Shown here in pieces: positions 9,486 to 17,722 of a stretch of DNA of 64,000 bases. The translations under genes were made by a program, and so were the position numbers. The notes under the pieces were generated by a model. It was not told the origin of the DNA. It did no database searches and saw only the letters and a list, made by a program, of their open reading frames with translations. The stretch is from Erysipelotrichaceae bacterium (lineage in GTDB: Bacteria; Bacillota_I; Bacilli_A; RFN20; CAG-449). Each line of letters starts with the position of its first letter. Position 1 is the first letter of the stretch. The DNA lies in contig SVBA01000003.1 of the NCBI GenBank assembly GCA_015059095.1, forward strand, positions 1-64,000. The letters are read 5' to 3'.

Positions 9486-10841
9486 ATGTTTAATAATAAA
9501 TATGTTGAAAAAGTTTTTAATGAATTTAAATTAAAAAATAAAGGGCAAAATGAATATATTCAAGCATGTCAAGAAATTCTTGAATCTTTAGAAAACTACA
9601 TCACTAATAACTCGTTCATTGAAGAAAATGCATTACTTGAAAGATTTCTAGAGCCAGAAAGAACGATTACTTTTAAAGTGACATGGATGGATGATAACAA
9701 TCAAATTCATGTTAATAGAGGTTATCGTGTACAATATAATTCCTCTATTGGTCCTTATAAAGGAGGATTAAGATTTCACCCTTCAGTAAACGAATCTATC
9801 ATCAACTTTTTAGCATTAGAACAATGTCTAAAGAATTCTTTAACTCGATTACCTATTGGTGGAGGAAAAGGAGGTTCTGATTTCGATCCAAAAGGCAAAT
9901 CCGATAATGAAATTATGAGATTCTGCCAAGCATTTATGAACGAACTATATCGTCATATTGGTCCAAATACCGATGTTCCTGCTGGCGATATTGGTGTTGG
10001 CCAAAAAGAAATTGGATACTTATTTGGCCAATATAAAAAAATCAAAAATGAATTCACTGGTGTTTTGACTGGAAAACCTATTACATTTGGTGGTTCTTTA
10101 TTAAGAACTGAAGCCACAGGATATGGTTTATGTTATTTTACAGATAGAGCTTTAACTTACTTAAAAGATGATAGTTTAAAAGGAAAAACAGTGATTATTT
10201 CTGGATCAGGAAATGTTGCAATTCATGCATGTGAAAAGGCGCAAAACTTAGGTGCTAAAGTAGTAGCAATGAGTGATTCGTCTGGTTGGATATATGATCC
10301 AAATGGAATTAAATTACATTATATAAGACAAATTAAAGAAGATAGAAAAGCTCGTATTAAAGAATATTTATTAAAAGCTCCTAATGCTAGGTATACAGAA
10401 TCAAAAGAAGGAAATCCAACTATTTGGTCTACTCCATGTGATATTGCTTTCCCATGTGCGACTCAAAATGAAATTCATTTGGATGATGCTAAATTATTAG
10501 TTAAAAATGGATGTATTGGTGTATTTGAAGGAGCAAATATGCCTACTACTCTAGATGCAATTCATTATTTAATTGATAATGATGTGATCTTTGGCCCAGG
10601 AAAAGCTTGTAATGCAGGAGGAGTCGCAACTTCAGCTTTAGAAATGACTCAAAATTCGATGAGAATGACTTGGTCATATCAAGAAGTAAATCGAAATCTA
10701 AAACAAATTATGGAAGATATATTCGATTCTATTTGTTACACAAACAATAAATACTCATTAAAAGAAAATGATTTATTAACTGGAGCAAATATCGTAGGAT
10801 TTGAAAAAATAATGTATGCTATGTTACTACAAGGCATTTAA
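9486..10841 (+). CDS. gdhA: Glutamate dehydrogenase (probably NADP-linked)
   Basis: Converts 2-oxoglutarate plus ammonium to glutamate. From ATG at 9486 (GGAGG at 9474-9478) the protein has 451 residues, the usual size for hexameric bacterial GDH. The longer frame begins at a GTG inside the -10 box and was rejected. Seen: YKGGLRFHPSV, the catalytic-lysine region LPIGGGKGGSDFDPKGKS, VPAGDIGVG, the Rossmann motif ISGSGNVAIHA and the late GPGKACNAGGVATSALEM. Divergent from an aminotransferase, giving an amino-nitrogen gene pair. NADP preference is inferred from the family. Confidence 0.95.
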   Translation: MFNNKYVEKVFNEFKLKNKGQNEYIQACQEILESLENYITNNSFIEENALLERFLEPERTITFKVTWMDDNNQIHVNRGYRVQYNSSIGPYKGGLRFHPSVNESIINFLALEQCLKNSLTRLPIGGGKGGSDFDPKGKSDNEIMRFCQAFMNELYRHIGPNTDVPAGDIGVGQKEIGYLFGQYKKIKNEFTGVLTGKPITFGGSLLRTEATGYGLCYFTDRALTYLKDDSLKGKTVIISGSGNVAIHACEKAQNLGAKVVAMSDSSGWIYDPNGIKLHYIRQIKEDRKARIKEYLLKAPNARYTESKEGNPTIWSTPCDIAFPCATQNEIHLDDAKLLVKNGCIGVFEGANMPTTLDAIHYLIDNDVIFGPGKACNAGGVATSALEMTQNSMRMTWSYQEVNRNLKQIMEDIFDSICYTNNKYSLKENDLLTGANIVGFEKIMYAMLLQGI

Positions 10842-10870
10842 AAAGGAAAGTTATACTTTCCTTTTTTTAA
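10842..10870. terminator. Convergent terminator between gdhA and a small gene
   Basis: Ten-bp stem AAAGGAAAGT/ACTTTCCTTT with seven T after it on the plus strand. It can also serve the minus-strand gene ending at 10867. Confidence 0.7.
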
Positions 10871-11106
10871 TACCATCTATCATCTTCGTCATCGTAGATT
10901 TTTACTCTACTGACGCCACGAACACTTCTAACAATTTCAGCAGCTTTTTGTGCTTCTTCTTTTGAAAAGAAATGACCCACTCTAGTTACATCTTGAGTAA
11001 AGAAAACTTGACCATGATAGAAATTAATTTCATCAACATAACATCTTTGGCCATCTAAATAACAAACAATTACATAAACACCAGATCTTTTACCAAATAG
11101 TCCCAT
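10867..11106 (-). CDS. Small conserved-looking cytosolic protein of unknown function
   Basis: 79 residues, no signal peptide or membrane segment. The composition suggests a small folded domain: an N-terminal beta-rich part (VYVIVCYLDGQRCYVDEINF), a predicted helix KEEAQKAAEIVRSV, a final strand and an acidic tail DDEDDRWY. I do not recognise the family. Preceded by an AGGAGG ribosome site, which supports expression. Confidence 0.6.
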   Translation of the reverse strand: MGLFGKRSGVYVIVCYLDGQRCYVDEINFYHGQVFFTQDVTRVGHFFSKEEAQKAAEIVRSVRGVSRVKIYDDEDDRWY

Positions 11107-11173
11107 AAATCCTCCTATAATAATTATAAATATAAATGTATACTTATTATTACTACATTCAGTATATCACAAA

Positions 11174-11968
11174 TTATTCTTTATAAATATCATAATATGG
11201 ACTATCTTTCATTTTTTCATAAATAATATGTTTCATAGAGTTTGCTTTTTGAAGATCAGTTAATAAATATCTCCATTTAATTTGAACCATATCTCGTTTA
11301 TATTTATGTTTACTAATATTATTTATATCTCGTAAATATGGTTGAATTGTTAATGGACCTACATGCATTGTACTTAAATGAGAATAATTTCTAGATAGAA
11401 CAAAATTTGTTAAATCATTTTTAGAGCATAAGACTCCATAAGTTTCATCTCCAAAAAACAAATAATCTATTGGTTTCCCCATATTACTACTTCCTTTAAA
11501 AACAAATCTAATTAAACAAGCAAGTACAATTTCAGGCGCTTTTAATTCATTATTCGCGTATTCAATCAATTCTTTATACTTATAAACTATTTCATCATGC
11601 AACATTCTTCTTTTTCCACTCCCATCTAGAGTCCCATCTCCATAATGATAAAGTAATAAAATTTTTTGTGTTCTAATAGAAATACCTAAGCGACGTAAAA
11701 ACCAAATAAATGTTCTTATTTCTTCAATATGCATCCCATCAGCACTTCCCGACTTAACACTCACGTAGCTTACCATACCACCTACATAAAACACTATATC
11801 TGGTTTGGAAATAGAGTTTTTAAATTTCTTACAACTTATTATGTCGCCATCTTTAACTTTTGGAAACATCCTAGTAATTATTTCTTTTTGGAAATTATTT
11901 AGTTGATTAAAAGGTTTACCATCATAAGATTTAATAATTTTAAATTCTGTTGAAATACCATAATTCAT
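11174..11968 (-). CDS. Orphan protein, possible PD-(D/E)XK-like nuclease fold
   Basis: 264 residues, no membrane segment. The region at about residues 55-80 (KPDIVFYVGG then YVSVKSGSADGMH) has the spacing of a PD-...-xK nuclease core, with Ser-Val-Lys where most members have Glu/Asp-x-Lys. The rest, including RTFIWFLRRLGI and a Lys/Arg-rich end, matches nothing I know. No methyltransferase or helicase neighbours, so a complete restriction system is not indicated. AGGAGG lies before the ATG. Nuclease activity is only a suggestion. Confidence 0.5.
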   Translation of the reverse strand: MNYGISTEFKIIKSYDGKPFNQLNNFQKEIITRMFPKVKDGDIISCKKFKNSISKPDIVFYVGGMVSYVSVKSGSADGMHIEEIRTFIWFLRRLGISIRTQKILLLYHYGDGTLDGSGKRRMLHDEIVYKYKELIEYANNELKAPEIVLACLIRFVFKGSSNMGKPIDYLFFGDETYGVLCSKNDLTNFVLSRNYSHLSTMHVGPLTIQPYLRDINNISKHKYKRDMVQIKWRYLLTDLQKANSMKHIIYEKMKDSPYYDIYKE

Positions 11969-12057
11969 TTTTAGTTCCTCCTATATATTTATTAGGAAGA
12001 ATTTTAAAAATGTTCTACTTTAAATTTCATTTTTTTGTTATGTCTCTGTCATTTCAC

Positions 12058-12081
12058 AAAAAAAACGAGCCTAAGCTCGTT
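12058..12081 (-). terminator. Terminator of tRNA-Trp
   Basis: Stem AACGAGC/GCTCGTT followed on the minus strand by a T-run. Confidence 0.75.
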
Positions 12082-12093
12082 ATCTTTGTGAAA

Positions 12094-12167
12094 TGGCAGG
12101 GACAGCAGGAATCGAACCCGCAATGACGGTTTTGGAGACCGTAGCTATACCGTTTAACTATGTCCCT
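12094..12167 (-). tRNA. tRNA-Trp (anticodon CCA)
   Basis: 74 nt with encoded CCA. Acceptor AGGGACA/TGTCCCT is perfect, the discriminator is G, the T-loop reads TTCGATT, and the anticodon loop CTCCAAA gives CCA. A CCA-only Trp tRNA agrees with UGA being stop in this genome. Confidence 0.97.
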
Positions 12168-12280
12168 AGGCAGTAAAGTAACTCAATGTTCTTTAAAGCA
12201 TTAATATCTTACCATTTCTCTTTAATGTATTCAAGATAAAAATAAATTAATTGAAATAAAAAGATACTTTTTAGCGAAAA

Positions 12281-12317
12281 AAGAAAAGTTCAATAGAATA
12301 AGAATCTACTGAACTTT
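12281..12317 (-). terminator. Terminator of the glycerol-phosphate oxidation operon
   Basis: Thirteen-bp stem (12285-12297 with 12305-12317, one G-T pair), 7-nt loop, then a T-rich tail on the minus strand. Confidence 0.75.
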
Positions 12318-12327
12318 AAATTGTTAA

Positions 12328-12672
12328 TTATTTATCCAAGCTTCTTGTAGCTATAATATTAACTCCTGTACCACAGACATTTTCAATAACAACATCACGA
12401 CACTTAACTGGTACTTCTAATCTAACTTCATCTAATGCCTTAATGATATCAAACATCTTTTCCTTTGGAATTTCATGTTCAGTCATTACTGGCATTCTTG
12501 AAACAATTTTCGAATTAACAACGACTGTTGAAGTGACAATTCTTTTTGGACAAGTAACTTCATTAATTGCATAAGTTTTTCCTCTAATGCAAGTATTACC
12601 AGTTACATTCAAATTATCATCAATAGTCAATCTACATCCTTTAGGACATTCGATACAAACAAACTCTTTCAT
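12328..12672 (-). CDS. DUF1667 protein, probable Fe-S subunit of the glycerol-phosphate module
   Basis: 114 residues. Four N-terminal cysteines (C6, C9, C13, C28: C-x2-C-x3-C-x14-C) have the spacing of a [4Fe-4S] cluster like that at the front of molybdopterin oxidoreductases. In many Firmicutes this small protein (DUF1667) follows two flavoprotein genes exactly as here, separated by 2 bp. It probably carries electrons from the flavoproteins to an acceptor, a role like that of GlpC, which is absent. The cluster is inferred from Cys spacing. Confidence 0.8.
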   Translation of the reverse strand: MKEFVCIECPKGCRLTIDDNLNVTGNTCIRGKTYAINEVTCPKRIVTSTVVVNSKIVSRMPVMTEHEIPKEKMFDIIKALDEVRLEVPVKCRDVVIENVCGTGVNIIATRSLDK

Positions 12673-12674
12673 GA

Positions 12675-13934
12675 TTAGTCCTCCTTAATTTCAAATGTTA
12701 ATTCTTTACATTCGACAAGAATCTTTTTATCTAACTTAATTGTTTCCATTTCTGCTGGTAACATATGTGGTTTAACAATTGATTTAATTTCTTGTCCATC
12801 TGCTTTAATAACAACTTTTACTTTATGATATGGCTTTCTTACCCTAAATTTAAAAGCAATCTTATCTTCGATATTATCTAAGCGATATTGTTGAGGAACG
12901 ATATAACTAATTCCATTACCATTCTTAGTTAATGTTACTTCTGAAGTATTATTTAGTTCACCTTTAAGATATTTACTAGCGGAAATACCTGCCATATTAG
13001 CCTCTTCAGATACGAAGTCGACCAAATCATGAACATGTAATGCATTACCACAAGCGAAGATACCTTCTACTGAAGTTTGATAATTTTCATCAACGTAAGC
13101 TCCTCTTGTTGATGACATTTTAGTTCCAATATCTTCTAAAATTATATTATATGGAACTAGCCCTACAGAAAGAATTAAAGTATCAACATCAAAAATCATT
13201 TCTGAATCAGGTACATAATTGAATTTTTCATCGACTTTAGCAATTATAACTTTTTCTACATGGTCTTTACCTACTACTTGTTTAACAGTATGCGATAAAT
13301 ATAAAGGAATATCAAAGTCATTTAAACATTGAGCAATATTTCTACTTAATCCATTAGAATAAGGCATTAATTCTGCTACACCCATAACCTTAGCGCCTTC
13401 TAAAGTCATTCTTCTAGCCATAATTAATCCAATATCACCAGAGCCTAGAATAAATACTTTTTTACCTACTAAATATCCATCAATATTTAAGTACTTTTGC
13501 GCTTGTCCTGCTGTTAAAATACCCGCAACTCTATCACCTTCAAGCATAATAGCACCAGGAGTTCTTTCAGTACAACCAGTAGCCATTACGATACTTCTTG
13601 CTTTAATATGACAGAATCCATCTTCATCGTTAGAATAATAAACATCCTTTTCTTTAGTAATAGATACAACGTATGAATTCAATTTATATTGAATATCTGT
13701 TTCTAAAACTTTATCAATAAATCTTTGAGCATATTCTGGCCCACTTAATTGTTCTTTAAAAGTATGAAGACCAAATCCATTATGAATACATTGTTGTAAA
13801 ATACCACCTAAACAAGGTTCTTTTTCTAAGATTAATACATCTTTAACACCATTTTCATAAGCTTTTAATGCTGCTGCTAATCCAGCTGCACCACCACCGA
13901 TAACAACTAAATCATAAGTTCTAATATTTTCCAT
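12675..13934 (-). CDS. NAD(P)/FAD-dependent oxidoreductase, GlpB-like partner
   Basis: 419 residues from ATG at 13934 (GGGAGG 7 bp upstream). A longer frame to 13988 lies inside the previous gene. N-terminal FAD-binding VVIGGGAAGLAAALKAYENG, a Cys-containing GILQQCIHNGFG segment, a second dinucleotide fold FILGSGDIGLIMARR and EGIFACGNALHVHDLVD near the end place it in the pyridine nucleotide-disulfide oxidoreductase class. With its neighbours it forms the usual three-subunit module linked to glycerol-3-phosphate oxidation in anaerobic Firmicutes. NAD(P) use is inferred. Confidence 0.87.
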   Translation of the reverse strand: MENIRTYDLVVIGGGAAGLAAALKAYENGVKDVLILEKEPCLGGILQQCIHNGFGLHTFKEQLSGPEYAQRFIDKVLETDIQYKLNSYVVSITKEKDVYYSNDEDGFCHIKARSIVMATGCTERTPGAIMLEGDRVAGILTAGQAQKYLNIDGYLVGKKVFILGSGDIGLIMARRMTLEGAKVMGVAELMPYSNGLSRNIAQCLNDFDIPLYLSHTVKQVVGKDHVEKVIIAKVDEKFNYVPDSEMIFDVDTLILSVGLVPYNIILEDIGTKMSSTRGAYVDENYQTSVEGIFACGNALHVHDLVDFVSEEANMAGISASKYLKGELNNTSEVTLTKNGNGISYIVPQQYRLDNIEDKIAFKFRVRKPYHKVKVVIKADGQEIKSIVKPHMLPAEMETIKLDKKILVECKELTFEIKED

Positions 13935-13935
13935 A

Positions 13936-15357
13936 TTATTTGCCTCCCTTTGTTTCTTTATAAAGGATATATGATTTTGTTCCATCATATGGAATTTCTT
14001 TTCTATCTACCCCATAATATTCAGCTAATATTTCAAGAGCAAGAGGTTGACACATACCACCTTGACATTTACCAAAGCCTACTCTTAATCTTCTCTTTAA
14101 TCCCTTAATAGAACGTGGTGGACATGATCTTTTTAGACAATCAATAATTTCACCTTTACTTACTTGTTCGCATTTACAAACAATTGTTCCATAATCTTTA
14201 TTCTCTTTGAAATATCTTTGTCTTTCTTCGATAGATAAAGATTTCATCTTTATATATTTTCTAACATATGGATTAAAGTCATCTTTTTTCACTAAATCAA
14301 ATTTCTTAGCAATTATTTCTTCAACTACTTTCTTTGCAATTGCAGGAGAAGAAGCTAAACCAGGAGATTCAATACCAACCACATTAATAAAGTTTTCAGT
14401 TTCAGATTCTTCGATAATAAAATCATGAGTAGAAGGAGTTGCTCTAATACCAGCAAAAGTTCTAATAGTTTCATAATATGGTATATTTTCAATCATATTA
14501 TTAGCTTGTTCTTTTACATTATTTAATGTACCTTTATCAGTAGATTTTTCATCTCTAGCAACTAAATTTGCACTTGGGCCAACTAGATAATTACCACTAG
14601 TAGTAGGAGATATTAATACACCTTTACCTTTATCAGAAGGAACCATAAATAAAGTATGATTTACAAAAGGACGTTTGAAATGATCAAATACATAATATTG
14701 ACCTTTACGTGGCATAATATCAAAAGTTTTATCATTAATTAATTCATTAACTAAATCACCATTAACACCAGTAGCATTAATTACGACTTTAGCTTCATAT
14801 TTATCATTAATTAAGAAATTTCCTTCTTTTTTAACAATACTAGTTACTTCTTCATCTAAAATTAATTTAACACCATTATCAATAGCATTTTCCATTAAAT
14901 GAACAGATAAATTGAATGGATCAATAATACCAGCAGTTGGAGCTAATAATCCAGCAACTACATCTTTAGATAACATTGGTTCTTTTTCTAATAGTTCTTC
15001 TCTAGTTAATAAGATAGTTTCAACACCATTCTCTTTAGCTCTAATTTGAAGTTCTTTTAAAGTCTCAACTTGTTTATCATCTAAAGCTACTGTAATAGAA
15101 CCAATACGTTTAAAGGAGACATCTAGTTCTTCACATACTTGATCATACATCTTATTTCCTTCAACATTTAATTTAGCTTTTAAAGTTCCTGGTAAAGGAT
15201 CATAACCAGAATGGATAATGGCACTATTTGCTGAAGTAGTTTCATTACCAACATCATTATTCTTTTCAAGAACTAAAACATTTAATTTATAGCGAGCTAG
15301 TTCACGAGCAATAAAACAACCTGTAACACCTGCTCCTACAATAATAATATCATACAT
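13936..15357 (-). CDS. FAD-dependent glycerol-3-phosphate dehydrogenase, GlpA-like, with 2Fe-2S domain
   Basis: Oxidises glycerol-3-phosphate to dihydroxyacetone phosphate (inferred from family and context). 474 residues from ATG at 15357, chosen because GGGAGG at 15366-15371 is correctly spaced; an upstream ATG overlaps the ribosome site itself. FAD motif IVGAGVTGCFIARELARY; DAO fold through about residue 360; then a C-terminal BFD-like [2Fe-2S] domain with CKC, CPPRSIKG and GKCQGGMC cysteines. One base separates it from the next gene. The promoter carries a 28-bp inverted repeat. Confidence 0.88.
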   Translation of the reverse strand: MYDIIIVGAGVTGCFIARELARYKLNVLVLEKNNDVGNETTSANSAIIHSGYDPLPGTLKAKLNVEGNKMYDQVCEELDVSFKRIGSITVALDDKQVETLKELQIRAKENGVETILLTREELLEKEPMLSKDVVAGLLAPTAGIIDPFNLSVHLMENAIDNGVKLILDEEVTSIVKKEGNFLINDKYEAKVVINATGVNGDLVNELINDKTFDIMPRKGQYYVFDHFKRPFVNHTLFMVPSDKGKGVLISPTTSGNYLVGPSANLVARDEKSTDKGTLNNVKEQANNMIENIPYYETIRTFAGIRATPSTHDFIIEESETENFINVVGIESPGLASSPAIAKKVVEEIIAKKFDLVKKDDFNPYVRKYIKMKSLSIEERQRYFKENKDYGTIVCKCEQVSKGEIIDCLKRSCPPRSIKGLKRRLRVGFGKCQGGMCQPLALEILAEYYGVDRKEIPYDGTKSYILYKETKGGK

Positions 15358-15382
15358 ATAAACACCTCCCATTGTTTACTTA

Positions 15383-15410
15383 TTTATATTATAACTCGTT
15401 ATAATATAAA
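15383..15410. promoter_or_regulatory. 28-bp near-perfect palindromic operator
   Basis: Arms of 13 bp, TTTATATTATAAC (15383-15395) and its exact complement (15398-15410), around a 2-bp centre. It covers the whole spacer and the -10 of the promoter of the GlpA-like gene, so a bound dimer should block transcription. Which regulator binds is unknown. Confidence 0.65.
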
Positions 15411-15416
15411 CAACAA
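15388..15416 (-). promoter_or_regulatory. Promoter of the GlpA-like operon
   Basis: Minus strand TTGTTG, 17-bp spacer, TATAAT. It starts right after the terminator of the upstream hydrolase gene. Confidence 0.6.
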
Positions 15417-15444
15417 GAAAAGATGATAGATTTCTCTATCATCT
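15414..15444 (-). terminator. Terminator of the hydrolase gene
   Basis: Ten-bp perfect stem AGATGATAGA/TCTATCATCT with a 4-nt loop and TTTTCTT after it on the minus strand. Confidence 0.75.
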
Positions 15445-15460
15445 TTATAAATTTTCACTA

Positions 15461-17635
15461 TTATCCGAAGATATATCCAAGTGATGCAGCTGTTCCAGAA
15501 ACAGTAACTGCTGTCCATAATAATGTGTTAATTAATGTACCTAACCAAATATTTCCTGTCTTCTTGTATAAGACTCTTGAAATAATAGTTGCACAAATTA
15601 GTACTGGAATAATTGGGAATAATACAATATATGATAAGTTCATATCTGGTTTCCACATGACACCTGTTGTACAGAATTTACCATATTGAATTGCAAATAC
15701 TAAACCAATACCGATTACGTTGAATGCAGCGTTAATAGCAATTGTTGCCCATTCAGGAAGATTTTCGAATCTATATGTTGCATTACAAATACCGTTACAA
15801 ATATAGAAAATACCGAATAAACCTGCATATCTTAAGATTGTTGGAAGCATAATTTCTACATCAAAGACTTTCATTGCGAATGTCCAGAATCTGAAGTCAA
15901 CTTTCCAAATTGCCCAGTTAATGAATAATACTAAGTACATAGCAACAACTACTGTAGCTGCTAATACAACTGTTTTAATCATTCTACCAACACTACCAAT
16001 TCTAGCAGCGTCAAGAACTTCGTTAGATTGAACTGGTTCTTTTTTGTATACGAAGTGATCAATAACTCTATTAACTACGTTAGTTAATAAGACTACGACT
16101 AATGCGAATAAACCACAACAGATTGCCCATAATGCTACCCAACCTGTTGTATCTTGTGGGAAGTAAGGTGTTTGTTCAATTACACTACCAGCCCATTTTT
16201 GGATTGGTGCGATTGAGAATCCTGAGAATAATGTACATGCTACAGCAGGAATCCATAATGATAGGTGTCTACGTAAGCCGTGTAATTTGTTTTTACCTTT
16301 CTTTTCAACTTCTGGATCAACGTCTTCATAAACGATTGTTCCTTCAGCTGTTTCAATTCTTCTCTTCTTTAATTCAGCAAATACTGGAAGAGTTAATAAT
16401 AAGTTAACAAGTGGGAAAATCATGAAGATAATGCCTACCCAACCGATTGTAGCCATAATTTCTTTTAAAACCCATACTTGGTTTGTTGATTTGATTGTTT
16501 TATGTCCATTTGGAGTACCAAATGCATTGTAGAAGAAATCTACAACATTACCAGTTGATTCAACTGAGAAGTGGTTTAATGGGTGAATTTCAGGTGCTTC
16601 ATAAACAACTCTGAATGCGCCTTCAACTGCTGTACCTTGAGTAGTTTCTTCTAATTTACCACCAACATAGATACCACCATTTTTAATGTCGATAACTCCT
16701 GTAGTTTTGTATGCTTCATCACCAACAAAATCTGCAGCATCAACAGATTGTAAATATTGTCTACAAATTGTTGGATTACCATTTACGTCTGTAGATGTGA
16801 AGAAGAATTCATCATCTCTTGCTTTTAAGATACCTACGTCAACACTTGAATCAGCGTAGATAAAAGTATCCCAACCTTGCATTAAACCTGCAGAAATGAT
16901 ACCTAAACCAGTACCTGATTTTCTAGTTTTAGTTAAATAAGCATCCATTGTAAGTTTAGATTTTTCTAATTCAGCAATTTGTTTATCTGCTTTAACTTGA
17001 GACATGTCGCCATTAGCAACATCTTCATTAATTGCAGCGATTTGTTTTTCAATAGCTGCCATTTCACTCATCCATGAAAGTAAAGGAGCTTCTGCAGAGT
17101 CATTATAAAGAGTCATTGCAGTAGTATAACCTCCCATTGAGTGACCTGTGATACCAATTCTATCTTTATCAACTTCTGGTAAATTGTATAAATATTTAAC
17201 TGAATCATACATACCGTTAGTTGCCATTAAAGCACCAGTATCATTTTCGTTTTCATAATTACCATGACCTTCTCTATCGATTGCTAAAACGATAAATCCA
17301 CGTCTAGCTAATTCAACAGCGTTAGGTAATTGTAATTCTCTGTTATTTAAATAACCATGTGTTAATACGATTGCAGGAAGTTTATTGTCTTCACTTGCAT
17401 CTTTTGGCATATATAAGATACCACTAACAACTCTACCTTTGATAGTAACACCATCAACTTCGTTACCAGTTGCATCATAATAAGCGCCTGTATTTGTTTC
17501 GTCTCTTAGGTCAGAAACTTTAATAGACCAACCACGACTTTGAATTAATGATCCAAAGAAGCTAGAGACTAGGATTGCTACCATTGCAATTGCAAGCATA
17601 ATCCACGATCTTTTATGTTTTTTAAAATGCTCCAT
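15461..17635 (-). CDS. Membrane-anchored alpha/beta hydrolase with multi-pass C-terminus
   Basis: 724 residues. One transmembrane helix at about 12-30 is followed by an alpha/beta hydrolase domain: oxyanion-type LTHGYLNN (about 90), IDREGHGNYEN and the nucleophile elbow GHSMGG (about 165). A predicted helical insert (residues ~190-225) lies within it. From about 395 come roughly seven transmembrane helices. The hydrolase part should be outside the cell. It lies between glpK and the glycerol-phosphate oxidation genes, so a lipid or glycerol-ester hydrolase that feeds glycerol in is plausible (inference). The substrate is not shown by sequence. Confidence 0.75.
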   Translation of the reverse strand: MEHFKKHKRSWIMLAIAMVAILVSSFFGSLIQSRGWSIKVSDLRDETNTGAYYDATGNEVDGVTIKGRVVSGILYMPKDASEDNKLPAIVLTHGYLNNRELQLPNAVELARRGFIVLAIDREGHGNYENENDTGALMATNGMYDSVKYLYNLPEVDKDRIGITGHSMGGYTTAMTLYNDSAEAPLLSWMSEMAAIEKQIAAINEDVANGDMSQVKADKQIAELEKSKLTMDAYLTKTRKSGTGLGIISAGLMQGWDTFIYADSSVDVGILKARDDEFFFTSTDVNGNPTICRQYLQSVDAADFVGDEAYKTTGVIDIKNGGIYVGGKLEETTQGTAVEGAFRVVYEAPEIHPLNHFSVESTGNVVDFFYNAFGTPNGHKTIKSTNQVWVLKEIMATIGWVGIIFMIFPLVNLLLTLPVFAELKKRRIETAEGTIVYEDVDPEVEKKGKNKLHGLRRHLSLWIPAVACTLFSGFSIAPIQKWAGSVIEQTPYFPQDTTGWVALWAICCGLFALVVVLLTNVVNRVIDHFVYKKEPVQSNEVLDAARIGSVGRMIKTVVLAATVVVAMYLVLFINWAIWKVDFRFWTFAMKVFDVEIMLPTILRYAGLFGIFYICNGICNATYRFENLPEWATIAINAAFNVIGIGLVFAIQYGKFCTTGVMWKPDMNLSYIVLFPIIPVLICATIISRVLYKKTGNIWLGTLINTLLWTAVTVSGTAASLGYIFG

Positions 17636-17690
17636 AATATCCCCTTTCTTTTAAAATCCATAAGTTTTAAATATTATTATTATTTATATT

Positions 17691-17717
17691 AATACTTTTC
17701 TTCCCACAAAAAGTATT
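17691..17717 (-). other. Intercistronic hairpin between glpK and the hydrolase
   Basis: Nine-bp stem AATACTTTT/AAAAGTATT with a 9-nt loop and no T-run. It may protect the glpK mRNA end rather than terminate. Confidence 0.4.
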
Positions 17718-17722
17718 ATTAC

